Notes: generated by a model from the letters alone, not told the origin. A stretch of DNA of 64,000 nt from JANSYL01 sp965229695 (GCA_965229695.1 OZ245921.1:2418001-2482000); one strand, 5' to 3'; positions 31,911-40,586 are shown, numbered from the stretch's first letter. Made by a program: numbers and translations.

Positions 31911-33212
31911 TTAGATCCCAAGCCGGTCGCGCAGGGCGTACCAGGTCATGGCAAGTGTCAGGATGGCTTGGCCAAAGCGTGGCCCGCCGGGGAATTTGGG
32001 GATGGGCAGGGTTTCGAATGTGGTCAGCCCGTCCTCCTGCCCAATCACGGCCTCGGCCATCACACGGCCTGCCATGCCCGACAACGCCACGCCATGCCCC
32101 GAAAAGCCCGAGCCTGATAGGATGTTCGGCGCCACCCGCGCGACATAAGGCAGGCGCGGCACCGTGATGGCCAGCGACCCGCCCCAGACATGGGTGAAGC
32201 CCAGGCCTTTGAGTTGAGGAAACAGCGCCTCCATCCGCGCTTGCAGGGCGGTGCCGATATCGCGCGGAAAGCCCAAGGAATAGCTTTCGCGCCCGCCAAA
32301 CAGAAACCGGCGATCTTGGCTAAAGCGATAATAATTCACCACAAATCGGCTGTCCGAAACGGCGATGTCGCGCGCCAACACCTCCTGCCAGCGCTTGGGC
32401 AGGGGCGGTGTGGCCCCGATGAAGGAGTTGATCGGCATGACCCGTGCAGACACCTGCGGCAGGATCGGCGACAGATACCCATTGCCCGCGATGATCGCGT
32501 GATCGGCGGTGACGCTGCCGCCCGGTGTGAACAGACGCAGGGGCGCCCCATCCTCGATTGCCGTCACCTCGCTGCGTTCATGGATCATCGCGCCCGCTGC
32601 CTCTGCCACGCGGGCGAGCGCCAGGGCATAGGCCAGCGGATGTAGATGCCCGCCGCTCGGATCGAAACTGCCGCCCTGGTAAAGCGGCGACTTCACCAGA
32701 TCGGCGAATGCGGCCTGATCCAAAACCTCTACCGGATAATCATAGTGCTGCGCCATATGCTCGGCTTCGGCCCGCGCGGCGTCCAGGTCGCGCGCTGAAT
32801 ACTCGCCATCGGCGATGCCAGCTCGGTACCTGGCCTCGGGCGCATGATCGGCGCAGAACCCCACAAGCTGGGCTTTGGCACCTTGCGACAGATCCCAAAG
32901 CGCCTGCGCCTTGTCCCAACCCAACCGGGCCTCCAGCGCCGATTGCGCCATGTTGAAGCCCGAATGCACCTGCCCGCCATTTCGCCCCGAGGCACCAAAC
33001 CCAACCCGGTGTGCATCCAGCACCACCACCCGCCGCCCGGCGCGGGCCAGGGTCAGCGCCGCCCATAACCCGGTGAAGCCCGCCCCCAAAACTGCCACAT
33101 CGGCCCGGGTATCGCGCCGCAGCGCAGGTCGATCCGGGGGCAACTCGACACTATCGGCATACCACGACGGCGCGTGCTGCCCGGGCGCGTCATTGCGGTA
33201 AAGCGCGTTCAT
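31911..33212 (-). CDS. FAD-dependent amine oxidoreductase, PuuB-like
   Basis: This 433-residue DAO-family flavoenzyme has an FAD-binding beta-alpha-beta motif (VAVLGAGFTGLWAALTLA, residues ~40-57) and the FGASGRNGGQVHSGFN segment typical of gamma-glutamylputrescine oxidases. Near the end it has WGGSLAITVPRLP and GSGFSGHGVALSGMAGRV. It would oxidise a gamma-glutamylated amine made by the adjacent PuuA-like ligases. The start at 33212 overlaps the small upstream gene by four bases (ATGA); a longer frame from 33266 would remove this coupling. Confidence 0.88.
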   Translation of the reverse strand: MNALYRNDAPGQHAPSWYADSVELPPDRPALRRDTRADVAVLGAGFTGLWAALTLARAGRRVVVLDAHRVGFGASGRNGGQVHSGFNMAQSALEARLGWDKAQALWDLSQGAKAQLVGFCADHAPEARYRAGIADGEYSARDLDAARAEAEHMAQHYDYPVEVLDQAAFADLVKSPLYQGGSFDPSGGHLHPLAYALALARVAEAAGAMIHERSEVTAIEDGAPLRLFTPGGSVTADHAIIAGNGYLSPILPQVSARVMPINSFIGATPPLPKRWQEVLARDIAVSDSRFVVNYYRFSQDRRFLFGGRESYSLGFPRDIGTALQARMEALFPQLKGLGFTHVWGGSLAITVPRLPYVARVAPNILSGSGFSGHGVALSGMAGRVMAEAVIGQEDGLTTFETLPIPKFPGGPRFGQAILTLAMTWYALRDRLGI

Positions 33213-33409
33213 GGAAAGGGCCCATGGCGTGGGCGCAGCACCACGCCCTCGTAGGATGGGGGCCACTCCTGGGCTGACGGGTCTTGGGCGATGCGGCTTT
33301 CAATCGCCGTGACCGGCTCGGGCGCGCCATCCCAAAGCAGCGCGGCCACCATCAGCCCGGCCAGGCACCAAAGTGTGGTCAGCCAAGCTTTTCCGCGCCG
33401 CGCATCCAT
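33209..33409 (-). CDS. 66-residue single-helix membrane protein in the amine-catabolism operon
   Basis: This small gene encodes 66 residues: a basic start (MDARRGKAW), one membrane helix (LTTLWCLAGLMVAALLW, residues ~10-27) and a short hydrophilic tail rich in Pro and Arg. It fills the space between the glutamine synthetase-like gene and the PuuB-like gene exactly. Its ATG shares one base with the upstream stop (TGATG) and its stop overlaps the next start by four (ATGA). That tight coupling on both sides is the main evidence that it is real. No family was recognised. Confidence 0.72.
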   Translation of the reverse strand: MDARRGKAWLTTLWCLAGLMVAALLWDGAPEPVTAIESRIAQDPSAQEWPPSYEGVVLRPRHGPFP

Positions 33410-34776
33410 CAGACATTCAGAAGCAGATGCTCCCGCTCCCATGGGCTGATGACTTGCAGAAACTCTTTGTTTTCCATGTGCTTGACGGCGGCATAGACGC
33501 GGCAGAACTCGGGGCTCAGCACCTTGGCCATGGCCGCATCGGCGCTGAACAACTCCAACGCCGCGCCCAGATCGCTGGGGATGCTGTCATCGGCACTATA
33601 AGCATCGCCCTGCCATTCATCGCTGGGCGGGATCGCTTTGGTCAGCCCCAGATAGCCACATGCCAGAGACGCCGCGATGCCCAGATAAGGGTTGCAATCC
33701 ATCCCCGGCAGACGGTTCTCCAAGCGGCGGCTGGCACTGTCAGACACCGGCACCCGCAATCCGGTTGTGCGATTGTCCCGGCCCCATTCCAAATTGATCG
33801 GGGCGGCAAAATCCGGCACGTATCTTCTATAAGAGTTCACGTAAGGCGCTAGCAGCGCAATGACCGAGGGCAGATGCGCCTGCATCCCCCCGATGAAATG
33901 CTGAAACGCCTCGGTCTCCGACCCGTCAGTGGCAGAAAAGATATTGGCCCCGCTGGCGCTATCGACCACCGAATGGTGGATATGCATGGCCGATCCCGGC
34001 TCACGCTCAATCGGTTTGGCCATGAAGGTGGCATAGCAATCATGGCGCAGCGCCGCCTCGCGGATCATGCGCTTGAAATAGAACATCTCATCGGCCAGCC
34101 GTACCGGGTCGCCATGGCGCAGATTCAGCTCGATCTGGCCCGCGCCGCCCTCTTGCAGGATGCCGTCGATCTCCAGCCCCATGGCATCGGCGAAATCATA
34201 AATGTCGTCGATCACCGGCCCGTACTCATCCACCGCGCTCATGGAATAGGCCTGCCGCGCAGCCGCCCGGCGGCCCGACCGGCCCATGGGCGGTTCGATC
34301 TCTCGCGCGGGGTCAGTGTTGGGGGCGACCAGGTAAAACTCCATCTCGGGCGCGACGATGGGCGTCCAGCCTTGGGCGTTATACAGATCGACCACCCGGC
34401 GCAGCACATTGCGCGGCGCAAACGGCACCAGCGCGCCGGTCTGATCGTGGATGTCATGGATGATTTGCAGCGTCCAATCCGCCGTCCACGGGGCGGGCAG
34501 CGCGGTGGAGAAATCGGGCGTCAGAACCATATCGGGCTCGGTGAACCCATCGGCCACATCATCGGCCCAATCGCCCGTGATGGTTTGGAAAAAGATCGAA
34601 TTGGGCAGGTAGAAATGGCTTTGCCGCGCGAATTTCGCCCCCGGCATCGCCTTGCCCCGCGCCACCCCCGCCAGGTCCGAGACGATGCATTCCACCTCGT
34701 CCAACACCCGCCCCTCCAAATAGGTCTGCGCCACCTCCGGCAGGCGCTCGATCAGGGGCGGGGTGGCCCGGCTCAT
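33409..34776 (-). CDS. Glutamine synthetase-family ligase, gamma-glutamylputrescine synthetase-like
   Basis: This 455-residue protein has the GS fold: an N-terminal beta-Grasp part (CIVSDLAGVARGKAMP), the metal-binding PEMEFYLV and GQIELNLRHGDPV segments, MAKPIEREPGSAMHIHHS, and NRTTGLRVP with RRLENRLPGMDCNPYL. Members of this PuuA/GlnT branch attach glutamate to amines such as putrescine rather than making glutamine. Its neighbours are a PuuB-like oxidase, a glutamine amidotransferase and a second GS homologue, matching a Puu-type route. The stop of the amidotransferase gene overlaps its start by four bases. Confidence 0.9.
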   Translation of the reverse strand: MSRATPPLIERLPEVAQTYLEGRVLDEVECIVSDLAGVARGKAMPGAKFARQSHFYLPNSIFFQTITGDWADDVADGFTEPDMVLTPDFSTALPAPWTADWTLQIIHDIHDQTGALVPFAPRNVLRRVVDLYNAQGWTPIVAPEMEFYLVAPNTDPAREIEPPMGRSGRRAAARQAYSMSAVDEYGPVIDDIYDFADAMGLEIDGILQEGGAGQIELNLRHGDPVRLADEMFYFKRMIREAALRHDCYATFMAKPIEREPGSAMHIHHSVVDSASGANIFSATDGSETEAFQHFIGGMQAHLPSVIALLAPYVNSYRRYVPDFAAPINLEWGRDNRTTGLRVPVSDSASRRLENRLPGMDCNPYLGIAASLACGYLGLTKAIPPSDEWQGDAYSADDSIPSDLGAALELFSADAAMAKVLSPEFCRVYAAVKHMENKEFLQVISPWEREHLLLNV

Positions 34777-35492
34777 GCCGGGGCCTTGGCAAAGGGGATG
34801 TTGGTCGCGGGCGCCCCCTCCAAAACCTCGGCGATCCAGTCATGGATGGTGGGGTTGTCATCGGGCCGGGGCAGTGCCTCGGTCGCCGCTTGCAACAGAT
34901 CGGTTGGCACGCCTGCACTGCGATGGGCGATTAGGGTTTCAACCACGCTGGCCGGAAATTCGGGATGCGGCTGCAAGGTCAATACATGCTCGCCATAGGC
35001 CAGCACCGCGTTTTCGCAGGTGGCGGAGCTGCCCAAATGGGTCGCGCCCTCGGGCAATTCGGTGACCTGATCCTGGTGCCAGGCATTCAGCGCCAGTTCC
35101 TCACCGCCAATTTCGTAAGATTGCTGCCCGACGGTCCAACCGCCATCGAATTTCTCGACCGTGCCGCCGAAGGCTTGGGCGATGATCTGATGGCCAAAAC
35201 AGACGCCCACCAAAGGCCGGCGGGAATCGCGGATGTCACGCAGCAACAGTTCCAAAGGCGCGATCCATTCGTGATCCTCATACGCCCCGTGGCGCGACCC
35301 TGTGACAAGCCAGGCATCGGCCTCATGCGGGCCTTGCGGAAACTCTCCATCCACGACCGAAAAGGTGCGCAGCTCATAGCTGCGACCGGGGAACATGTTG
35401 CCGTAAAGCGTGGTGTAATCGCCGTCGGTTTTCGCCACCTCATCGGGGATATGACCGGTTTGCAAAATGCCGAGAATCATCGGGGAACTCAT
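34773..35492 (-). CDS. Class I glutamine amidotransferase
   Basis: This protein of about 239 residues has a GATase1 domain with the nucleophile elbow VGVCFGHQIIAQAFGG (Cys near residue 100) and the catalytic His-x-Glu in LQPHPEFP. It probably hydrolyses a gamma-glutamyl amide in the PuuA/PuuB pathway, in the role of PuuD, although its sequence looks closer to GuaA-like amidotransferases. Starts at 35492 (MSSPM) and 35480 (MILGIL) are both possible and neither has a strong ribosome-binding site. Four-base overlap with the downstream GS-like gene indicates coupling. Confidence 0.85.
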   Translation of the reverse strand: MSSPMILGILQTGHIPDEVAKTDGDYTTLYGNMFPGRSYELRTFSVVDGEFPQGPHEADAWLVTGSRHGAYEDHEWIAPLELLLRDIRDSRRPLVGVCFGHQIIAQAFGGTVEKFDGGWTVGQQSYEIGGEELALNAWHQDQVTELPEGATHLGSSATCENAVLAYGEHVLTLQPHPEFPASVVETLIAHRSAGVPTDLLQAATEALPRPDDNPTIHDWIAEVLEGAPATNIPFAKAPA

Positions 35493-35547
35493 CGATAAAG
35501 GGTTTGGCAAAGCCTATGGTCGCCCGCCGCCCCCCGCAAGCCATGGC

Positions 35548-36882
35548 TCACACCGTGTCGAGGTAAAGCTCTTGCTGCTCTTCGGGGCTGAGCTCGGCCA
35601 TATAATGGCGTTCCTGGCGCTTGGTGGCCAGCAGGTTGGCGATCAGCTCGGGCGCGAAAATGCGTTTGATCTCGGCGCTTTGGTCAAAGGCTTCAATCGC
35701 CGCCTCCCAAGAGCCGGGCAATTGCACCAGGTCTTGCTCATAGGCATTGCCTTGGATCGGCGCGGGCGGGGCGGCTTGGTCTTCGATCCCGTTCAACGCC
35801 GCCCCCAGGATCGCGGCCAAGAACAGGTAGGGGTTGATATCCCCCCCCGCGACGCGATGTTCGATGCGCCGCGCGGCGGGCGTGCCCGAGGGGATGCGCA
35901 GCGCCGTGGTGCGGTTTTCATAAGCCCAAGCTAGGCCCGTGGGCGCGTGCGCGCCAGGCACAAGCCGATCATAGCTGGAGGCATGGGGCGCGAAGATCAG
36001 CATCGCCCCCGGCATCGCCGCCAGACAGCCCGCCACCGCATGGCCCAAGGTGTCTGAGCCCTGCGCGCCGCCATCATCAAAAATGTTGCGCCCCTGGGCA
36101 TCGAGGATCGAGAAATGGCTGTGCAACCCGTTGCCCGCGTAATCGGGGTAAGGCTTGGCCATGAAACTGGCCGCAAACCCATGGCTGCGCGCCAGCCCCC
36201 GCACCAAAAGCTTGAAAAGCCAAGCATCATCGGCGGCTTTCATCGCATCACCCTGATGCATCAGATTGATCTCAAACTGGCCTGGCCCGGCCTCGGAAAT
36301 CGTGGTGTCGGCGGGAATGTCCATCGCCTCACACGCATCATAAAGCGCGGTCAGAAACCCGTCCCAGGCATCCAGTTGCCGCAAGGCCAGGATCTCGGCC
36401 TGCTGCCGCCGCTTGCCCGAGCGGGGGGAGGGCGGCACGCGCAACTCCTTGCCCCGGTCGTCGATGATGTAAAACTCCAACTCCGTCGCCACGACGGGCG
36501 TTAACCCGGCCGCCCGATACCGCGCCATCACACGCGCCAGGGCCTGCCTTGGATCGCCGTCAAAGGGGCGGCCATCCTCGTGGAACATCCACACCGGCAA
36601 AAGCGCTGTGGGCGTGTCGAGCCACGGCACCGGCAGGAACCCACGTTCGGTTGGGCGCAACACGCCATCGGGGTCGCCGGCCTCAAACACCAAGGGGCTG
36701 TTTTCGATATCCTCGCCCCAGATATCCAGGTTCAGCACCGAATAGGGAAAGCGCGTGCCCTCACTCAGCAGCTTATCGGAAAACCGCCGCGCAATGCGTT
36801 TGCCGCGCGCTTGCCCGTTCAGATCGGCCGCCACGGTGCGAATGGATTTGATCCCAGGGTGTTGCGCCAGCCAATCGTCCAT
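35548..36882 (-). CDS. Second glutamine synthetase-family ligase, PuuA-like
   Basis: This 444-residue GS-family protein is a paralogue of the one at 33409. It has TVAADLNGQARGKRI, ATELEFYIID, GPGQFEINLMHQGD, MAKPYPDYAGNGLHSHFS, NRTTALRIP and RRIEHRVAGGDINPYL. Two such ligases in a Puu-type cluster suggest different amine substrates, or catabolic versus detoxifying roles. It lies 55 bases upstream of the amidotransferase gene and probably begins the operon. The true glutamine synthetase (GlnA) regulatory loop and adenylylation context are not evident. Confidence 0.9.
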   Translation of the reverse strand: MDDWLAQHPGIKSIRTVAADLNGQARGKRIARRFSDKLLSEGTRFPYSVLNLDIWGEDIENSPLVFEAGDPDGVLRPTERGFLPVPWLDTPTALLPVWMFHEDGRPFDGDPRQALARVMARYRAAGLTPVVATELEFYIIDDRGKELRVPPSPRSGKRRQQAEILALRQLDAWDGFLTALYDACEAMDIPADTTISEAGPGQFEINLMHQGDAMKAADDAWLFKLLVRGLARSHGFAASFMAKPYPDYAGNGLHSHFSILDAQGRNIFDDGGAQGSDTLGHAVAGCLAAMPGAMLIFAPHASSYDRLVPGAHAPTGLAWAYENRTTALRIPSGTPAARRIEHRVAGGDINPYLFLAAILGAALNGIEDQAAPPAPIQGNAYEQDLVQLPGSWEAAIEAFDQSAEIKRIFAPELIANLLATKRQERHYMAELSPEEQQELYLDTV

Positions 36883-36942
36883 GCCTCAAACGCTACGCTC
36901 GCTTACCGCGCCGCGCAAGCAAGCCTGCCCAGCCCCAATTGG

Positions 36943-36965
36943 CCTTCATCTTTCCCAAAATACGC
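36943..36965 (-). repeat. Dispersed element core, copy F
   Basis: On the minus strand the core reads GCGTATTTTGGGAAAG followed by ATGAAGG. It is identical over 23 bases to copy E (38851-38873), which is on the opposite strand. The two copies flank the pair of permease genes as an inverted repeat. Confidence 0.7.
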
Positions 36966-36993
36966 AAAATCCAGCCGTCGCCCCAAAGCGCCA

Positions 36994-37833
36994 TCATCGG
37001 ATCAATTGCGGCCGAATGCGCAGCTTTGTCCGCGCCTCCTGCGGCAAATGCCGGTTCAGTCGTTTGTTGATCCAGCCGAAAAGCCAAATGATGCAGAGCG
37101 TCAGGATGACAAAATAGACCGCCACGATCGGGTAGGGGATGAAGGGGTTGAAGGTCCGATCAGCGAAGTAATTCGCGTAGTAAAGCGCATCGCCCCGTTG
37201 CTGGAACGCGGGGAAGCTAGAGAAGAAGACCAGCGCCGTGGCGTGAAACAGAAAGATCGCCTCGTTTGTGTAAGCGGGCCAGGCCAGGCGCATCGTGGTC
37301 GGGAAGGTGATGCGGCGAAACTTCTTCCAGCCCGACAGACCATAGGCATCGGCCGCCTCCAGGTCGCCGCGTGGCACGGCCTTCAGCGCCCCATAGAAAA
37401 TCTCGGCGGCATAGGCCGAGGTGTTGAGGAACAACACAATCAAGGCCCCGAGCCAGGCGCGGGCGAACCAGCGCGTTTCGGCCTCGATCGCGACGCCAAA
37501 AAGCTCGAACTCATAGCCCAGGCGCGGCAGCATCACAAAGGCCTCATAGGCCATGAAAAACTGAATAAAGAGGGGCGAGCCCCGGAAGATAAAGATGAAC
37601 CATTCCGCCGGTTTGCGCAGCACGCGCCGGGGCGAGGCTTTGGCCGTCGCCAGGGCCACGGCGAAGAAAAAGCCGAAGGACAGTGCCAAGAGGCCGAAAT
37701 AGACATTCCAGATCATGCCCGAGCCGATCAGGATCACCTGTTCGCACAGCCCAATATCCGACCGCGGCAACAGCCGCTCGCCAATACCAATGGCGCGCAG
37801 GGCGTAGGCCTGAAATGCCTCGGCGCAGGTCAT
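36994..37833 (-). CDS. Polar amino acid ABC transporter permease
   Basis: This 279-residue inner-membrane protein has about five hydrophobic segments. It carries the HisM/ArtM-type signature (FIFRGSPLFIQFFMAYE) and the EAA-like loop with AVPRGDLEAADAYGLSGWKKFRRITFP. It pairs with the permease at 37943 as the two membrane subunits of the importer whose SBP and ATPase follow at 38932-40472. The start MTCAEAFQAY at 37833 is preferred; extending the frame upstream would translate the hairpin region. Confidence 0.9.
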   Translation of the reverse strand: MTCAEAFQAYALRAIGIGERLLPRSDIGLCEQVILIGSGMIWNVYFGLLALSFGFFFAVALATAKASPRRVLRKPAEWFIFIFRGSPLFIQFFMAYEAFVMLPRLGYEFELFGVAIEAETRWFARAWLGALIVLFLNTSAYAAEIFYGALKAVPRGDLEAADAYGLSGWKKFRRITFPTTMRLAWPAYTNEAIFLFHATALVFFSSFPAFQQRGDALYYANYFADRTFNPFIPYPIVAVYFVILTLCIIWLFGWINKRLNRHLPQEARTKLRIRPQLIR

Positions 37834-37858
37834 GGGCGCCCCCGGTCGGGCTGGCGCG

Positions 37859-37923
37859 AAGGTTCTTGCAAGAACCTTGGGCCGCCGCTTGAGCGGCGGG
37901 GAAAGGTCTTCGCAAAGACCTTT
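37859..37923. repeat. Three consecutive stem-loops between the two permease genes
   Basis: AAGGTTCTTG/CAAGAACCTT (37859-37878, perfect palindrome), CCGCCGCT-TG-AGCGGCGG (37882-37899) and AAAGGTCTT-CGCA-AAGACCTTT (37902-37923) stand almost back to back in the 109-base gap. The first and third share the AAGGT...ACCTT theme. On the minus strand they would follow the upstream permease gene. They may stop RNA decay or act as a REP-like element. Confidence 0.75.
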
Positions 37924-37942
37924 TGATGCGGGGCGGCTTGGG

Positions 37943-38824
37943 TCATGCGGCGGCCTTTCGCAGCTCTTCGCCGCCAGCGGTGGCTTGGCCATGGCTCAGG
38001 CGTTTGGTCAGCCGCGCCAGCACGATTTCGGACACGCGCGTGAAGCCGAGGTAGAACACCAAAAGCCCCAGGAAATACCAGAACCGCCAATCGGGATGTG
38101 GGTATTGATAGGCCGAGGTGCGGCTGCCGCCCAATTCGCGCGCCCAGAACACCACATCTTCGATGCCCAGAAGAAACAGCAGCGGTGTGGCTTTGATCAG
38201 GATCATCCAGATATTCGACAGGCCGGGCAGGGCGTAGATCCACATTTGCGGAACCAAGACGCGCCAGAACACCTGGCGGCGCGACATGCCATAAGCCTCA
38301 GCCGTTTCAAGCTGCGGTTTGGGCACTGCGCGCATCGCGCCGAACAGCACATTGCCGCAAAAAGCGCCAAAAACGATGGCATAGGTGAAAACGGCCAGGC
38401 CGAAATTATAGGCTTCGTGCACCCATTGCGGCGCGCTGCCGTGGGGCGTGCGCGCGGCGTCGCAGACCAGAAAATTCGCGCCTTGATAGATCGGTTCATC
38501 CCAATCGGGGCAGTTGATCACATGGCGCAGGTATTCGATGCCCTGATCCAGGACCAAGACGAAAAACAGGAAGAACACGATATCGGGCACGCCGCGCACC
38601 ATGGCTGTGTAGCCTTTGCCAAGCCAGCGCAGCGGCGCGACCTGGGCCCGGCTGGCCGAGGCAGCGGCAAAACCAAAGCCAAGCGAGATCGGGGCGGTGA
38701 TCGCCAACAGCAAGAACACCGTCAGGAAGCTTTGATAGAATAGGAAATGCACCCCGTTGGTCAGGTAGCAGCTGAACCAACGAAAGCTCGAAAGCGTGTC
38801 TGGATCGGTGCAGAACTCGAACAT
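37943..38824 (-). CDS. Polar amino acid ABC transporter permease
   Basis: This 293-residue protein has about five hydrophobic segments. It has the HisQ/ArtQ-type N-terminal membrane core (VRGVPDIVFFLFFVLVLD), a hydrophilic extracytoplasmic stretch with two cysteines (NCPDWDE and LVCDAA), and the EAA-like loop AVPKPQLETAEAYGMSRRQVFWRVLVP. It forms a heterodimer with the permease at 36994. It lies 107 bases downstream of the SBP gene, with repeat E and an attenuator-like hairpin in between. Confidence 0.9.
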   Translation of the reverse strand: MFEFCTDPDTLSSFRWFSCYLTNGVHFLFYQSFLTVFLLLAITAPISLGFGFAAASASRAQVAPLRWLGKGYTAMVRGVPDIVFFLFFVLVLDQGIEYLRHVINCPDWDEPIYQGANFLVCDAARTPHGSAPQWVHEAYNFGLAVFTYAIVFGAFCGNVLFGAMRAVPKPQLETAEAYGMSRRQVFWRVLVPQMWIYALPGLSNIWMILIKATPLLFLLGIEDVVFWARELGGSRTSAYQYPHPDWRFWYFLGLLVFYLGFTRVSEIVLARLTKRLSHGQATAGGEELRKAAA

Positions 38825-38850
38825 CGTCGCTTAGGGCCGTCTGGGCGTGG

Positions 38851-38873
38851 GCGTATTTTGGGAAAGATGAAGG
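38851..38873 (+). repeat. Dispersed element core, copy E
   Basis: GCGTATTTTGGGAAAG followed by ATGAAGG on the plus strand, opposite to the surrounding operon. It is a 23-base exact inverted match of copy F at 36943-36965. Confidence 0.7.
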
Positions 38874-38895
38874 TGTGGGAAATCCCGAAAAACAA

Positions 38896-38921
38896 TGGGG
38901 CGGTTCCGAAGAGCCGCCCCA
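38896..38921 (-). terminator. Attenuator-like terminator after the SBP gene
   Basis: On the minus strand TGGGGCGG-N10-CCGCCCCA is followed by TTGTTTTTC, 11 bases past the SBP stop. The loop contains a TTCG-type turn. It fits partial termination that leaves more SBP mRNA than permease mRNA. Confidence 0.75.
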
Positions 38922-38931
38922 AATCAAAACC

Positions 38932-39651
38932 TTACCAGGTTTCGGCCTCTTCGCCGAACCATTCGACGATCAGCGCGTTGAGCGTGCCGTCTTCTTTCAT
39001 CGAGGTGATGGCCGCGTTGAAGGCGGCGATCAGTTCATCGCCTTCGCGCAGGCCCATGCCAACGCCGCCACCCAGTTGAACCGGCTCCAGCACCAGCATC
39101 AGGTCGGCGTCTTCATTGGCGATCGGCAGCAGGAAATCGCCATCGGCAAAGACAGCATCCGCTTCGCCATTGCGCACGGCAGCGATGGTTTCGTCGGGGG
39201 TGGCAAATTCGACCAAGGTGGCCCCGGTTTCAGCCGCAATATAGCCGGCCTGAATGGTGTTGGTCTGGGCCGCGATCACCGCGCCGTCCAGATCGATGTC
39301 ATCGTCCATGCCGACAAAAAGCGAGGAGGCGGGCGGGATATAAGCTTGCGTGAAATCAATCACTTCGTCGCGCTCATCGGTGATCGACATGCCCGCGATG
39401 ATGGTGTCGTAATTGCCCGAGGTCAGGTTTGGAATGATCGAATCCCAATCGTTCAGCACCCATTCGCAGGTCAGTTCGGCGCGCGCGCAAAGCTCATCGC
39501 CCAGGACGCGTTCGAAGCCGGTGATCTCACCATCATCGCCAATGAAGTTATACGGAGGGTAAGCACCCTCGGTGCCCATGCGGACGGTATCGGCCATCGC
39601 GGCCCCGGCGGTCAGGGCCAGAAGGCTGGCGGACAGGATCAGTTTGGTCAT
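38932..39651 (-). CDS. Amino acid ABC transporter substrate-binding protein (family 3)
   Basis: This 239-residue periplasmic protein has a clear signal peptide (MTKLILSASLLALTAGAAMA). The mature start is DTVRMGTEGAYPPYNFIGDDG, characteristic of HisJ/ArgT/GlnH-type binding proteins. Later features are NYDTIIAGMSITDERDEVIDFTQAY and the ending LIVEWFGEE. Its mature chain is strongly acidic, as is common for cationic-ligand binders, so arginine, histidine or a polyamine-linked compound is plausible. The ligand is inferred only. Confidence 0.92.
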   Translation of the reverse strand: MTKLILSASLLALTAGAAMADTVRMGTEGAYPPYNFIGDDGEITGFERVLGDELCARAELTCEWVLNDWDSIIPNLTSGNYDTIIAGMSITDERDEVIDFTQAYIPPASSLFVGMDDDIDLDGAVIAAQTNTIQAGYIAAETGATLVEFATPDETIAAVRNGEADAVFADGDFLLPIANEDADLMLVLEPVQLGGGVGMGLREGDELIAAFNAAITSMKEDGTLNALIVEWFGEEAETW

Positions 39652-39683
39652 TTGTACTCTCCCTGAGTGGTTTGCGGTTTGCC

Positions 39684-40472
39684 TCAGGCCGCTTGTGAGT
39701 GGCTGAGGAACTGGCGAAGGCGCTCGGATTTTGGAGCGCCAAATAGCTCGGCGGGCGGCCCTTTTTCTTCGACCTTGCCCTCGTGCAGAAACAGTGTGTG
39801 GGTGGATAGATCACGCGCCATGCGCATGTCATGGGTGACCAGCAGCATGGTGCGCCCTTCTTCGGCCAGGCCGCGGATGACGCGCACCACCTCTTGTTCC
39901 AATTCGGGATCTAGGGCCGAGGTCGGTTCGTCGAACAGAAGCGCGCGGGGCTCCATGCACAGCGCGCGGGCGATGGCGGCGCGCTGTTGCTGGCCGCCGG
40001 AAAGCTGTGCGGGCCAAGCCTCGCATTTTTCGCCGATGCCGACCTTGTCGAGATAGGCGCGGGCGCGGTCTTCGACCTCGGCCTTGTCTTGGCCCAGGAC
40101 GGTCAGCGGGGCTTCCATCACATTTTGCAGGATGGTCAGGTGCGACCAGAGGTTAAATTGCTGAAACACCATCGACAGGTTGGTGCGGATGCGACGAAGC
40201 TGTTCTTTGTCAGCAGGCGTGCGGGCATCACCTTCACCGCGCCAGGCGACCGGCTCGCCTTCGAATTGGATTTCACCTTTTTGGCTGTCTTCCAGCAGGT
40301 TGGCGCAGCGCAGGATGGTGGATTTCCCGGAGCCTGAAGAGCCGATGAGCGAGACCACATCGCCCGCATGGGCGGTCAGGTCGACGCCCTTCAATACGTC
40401 GAGGGCGCCAAAGCTTTTGTGCAGGCCGGTGATTTCGATCACCGGGGGGGTGGCAGCAGTCACGTGGGGCAA
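39684..40472 (-). CDS. Polar amino acid ABC transporter ATP-binding protein
   Basis: This 262-residue ATPase of the HisP/GlnQ type has Walker A GSSGSGKST (residues ~38-46), the Q-loop MVFQQFNLWSH, signature LSGGQQQR, Walker B LLFDEPTSALD and switch histidine VTHDMRMA. It is the first gene of the ABC operon (ATPase, SBP, permease, permease). The 114 bases upstream contain no clear consensus promoter. Confidence 0.94.
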   Translation of the reverse strand: MPHVTAATPPVIEITGLHKSFGALDVLKGVDLTAHAGDVVSLIGSSGSGKSTILRCANLLEDSQKGEIQFEGEPVAWRGEGDARTPADKEQLRRIRTNLSMVFQQFNLWSHLTILQNVMEAPLTVLGQDKAEVEDRARAYLDKVGIGEKCEAWPAQLSGGQQQRAAIARALCMEPRALLFDEPTSALDPELEQEVVRVIRGLAEEGRTMLLVTHDMRMARDLSTHTLFLHEGKVEEKGPPAELFGAPKSERLRQFLSHSQAA

Positions 40473-40586
40473 GCCCTTCCCGTTGGAGTCTCGGGATTTG
40501 TGCGGAAAGATGCGGCAAATGCAACGATCTTGTGCGGATTGGGCGGCTTGGACGCAGGGATTTGTGCCTGACGTTAGGGCAACTGC

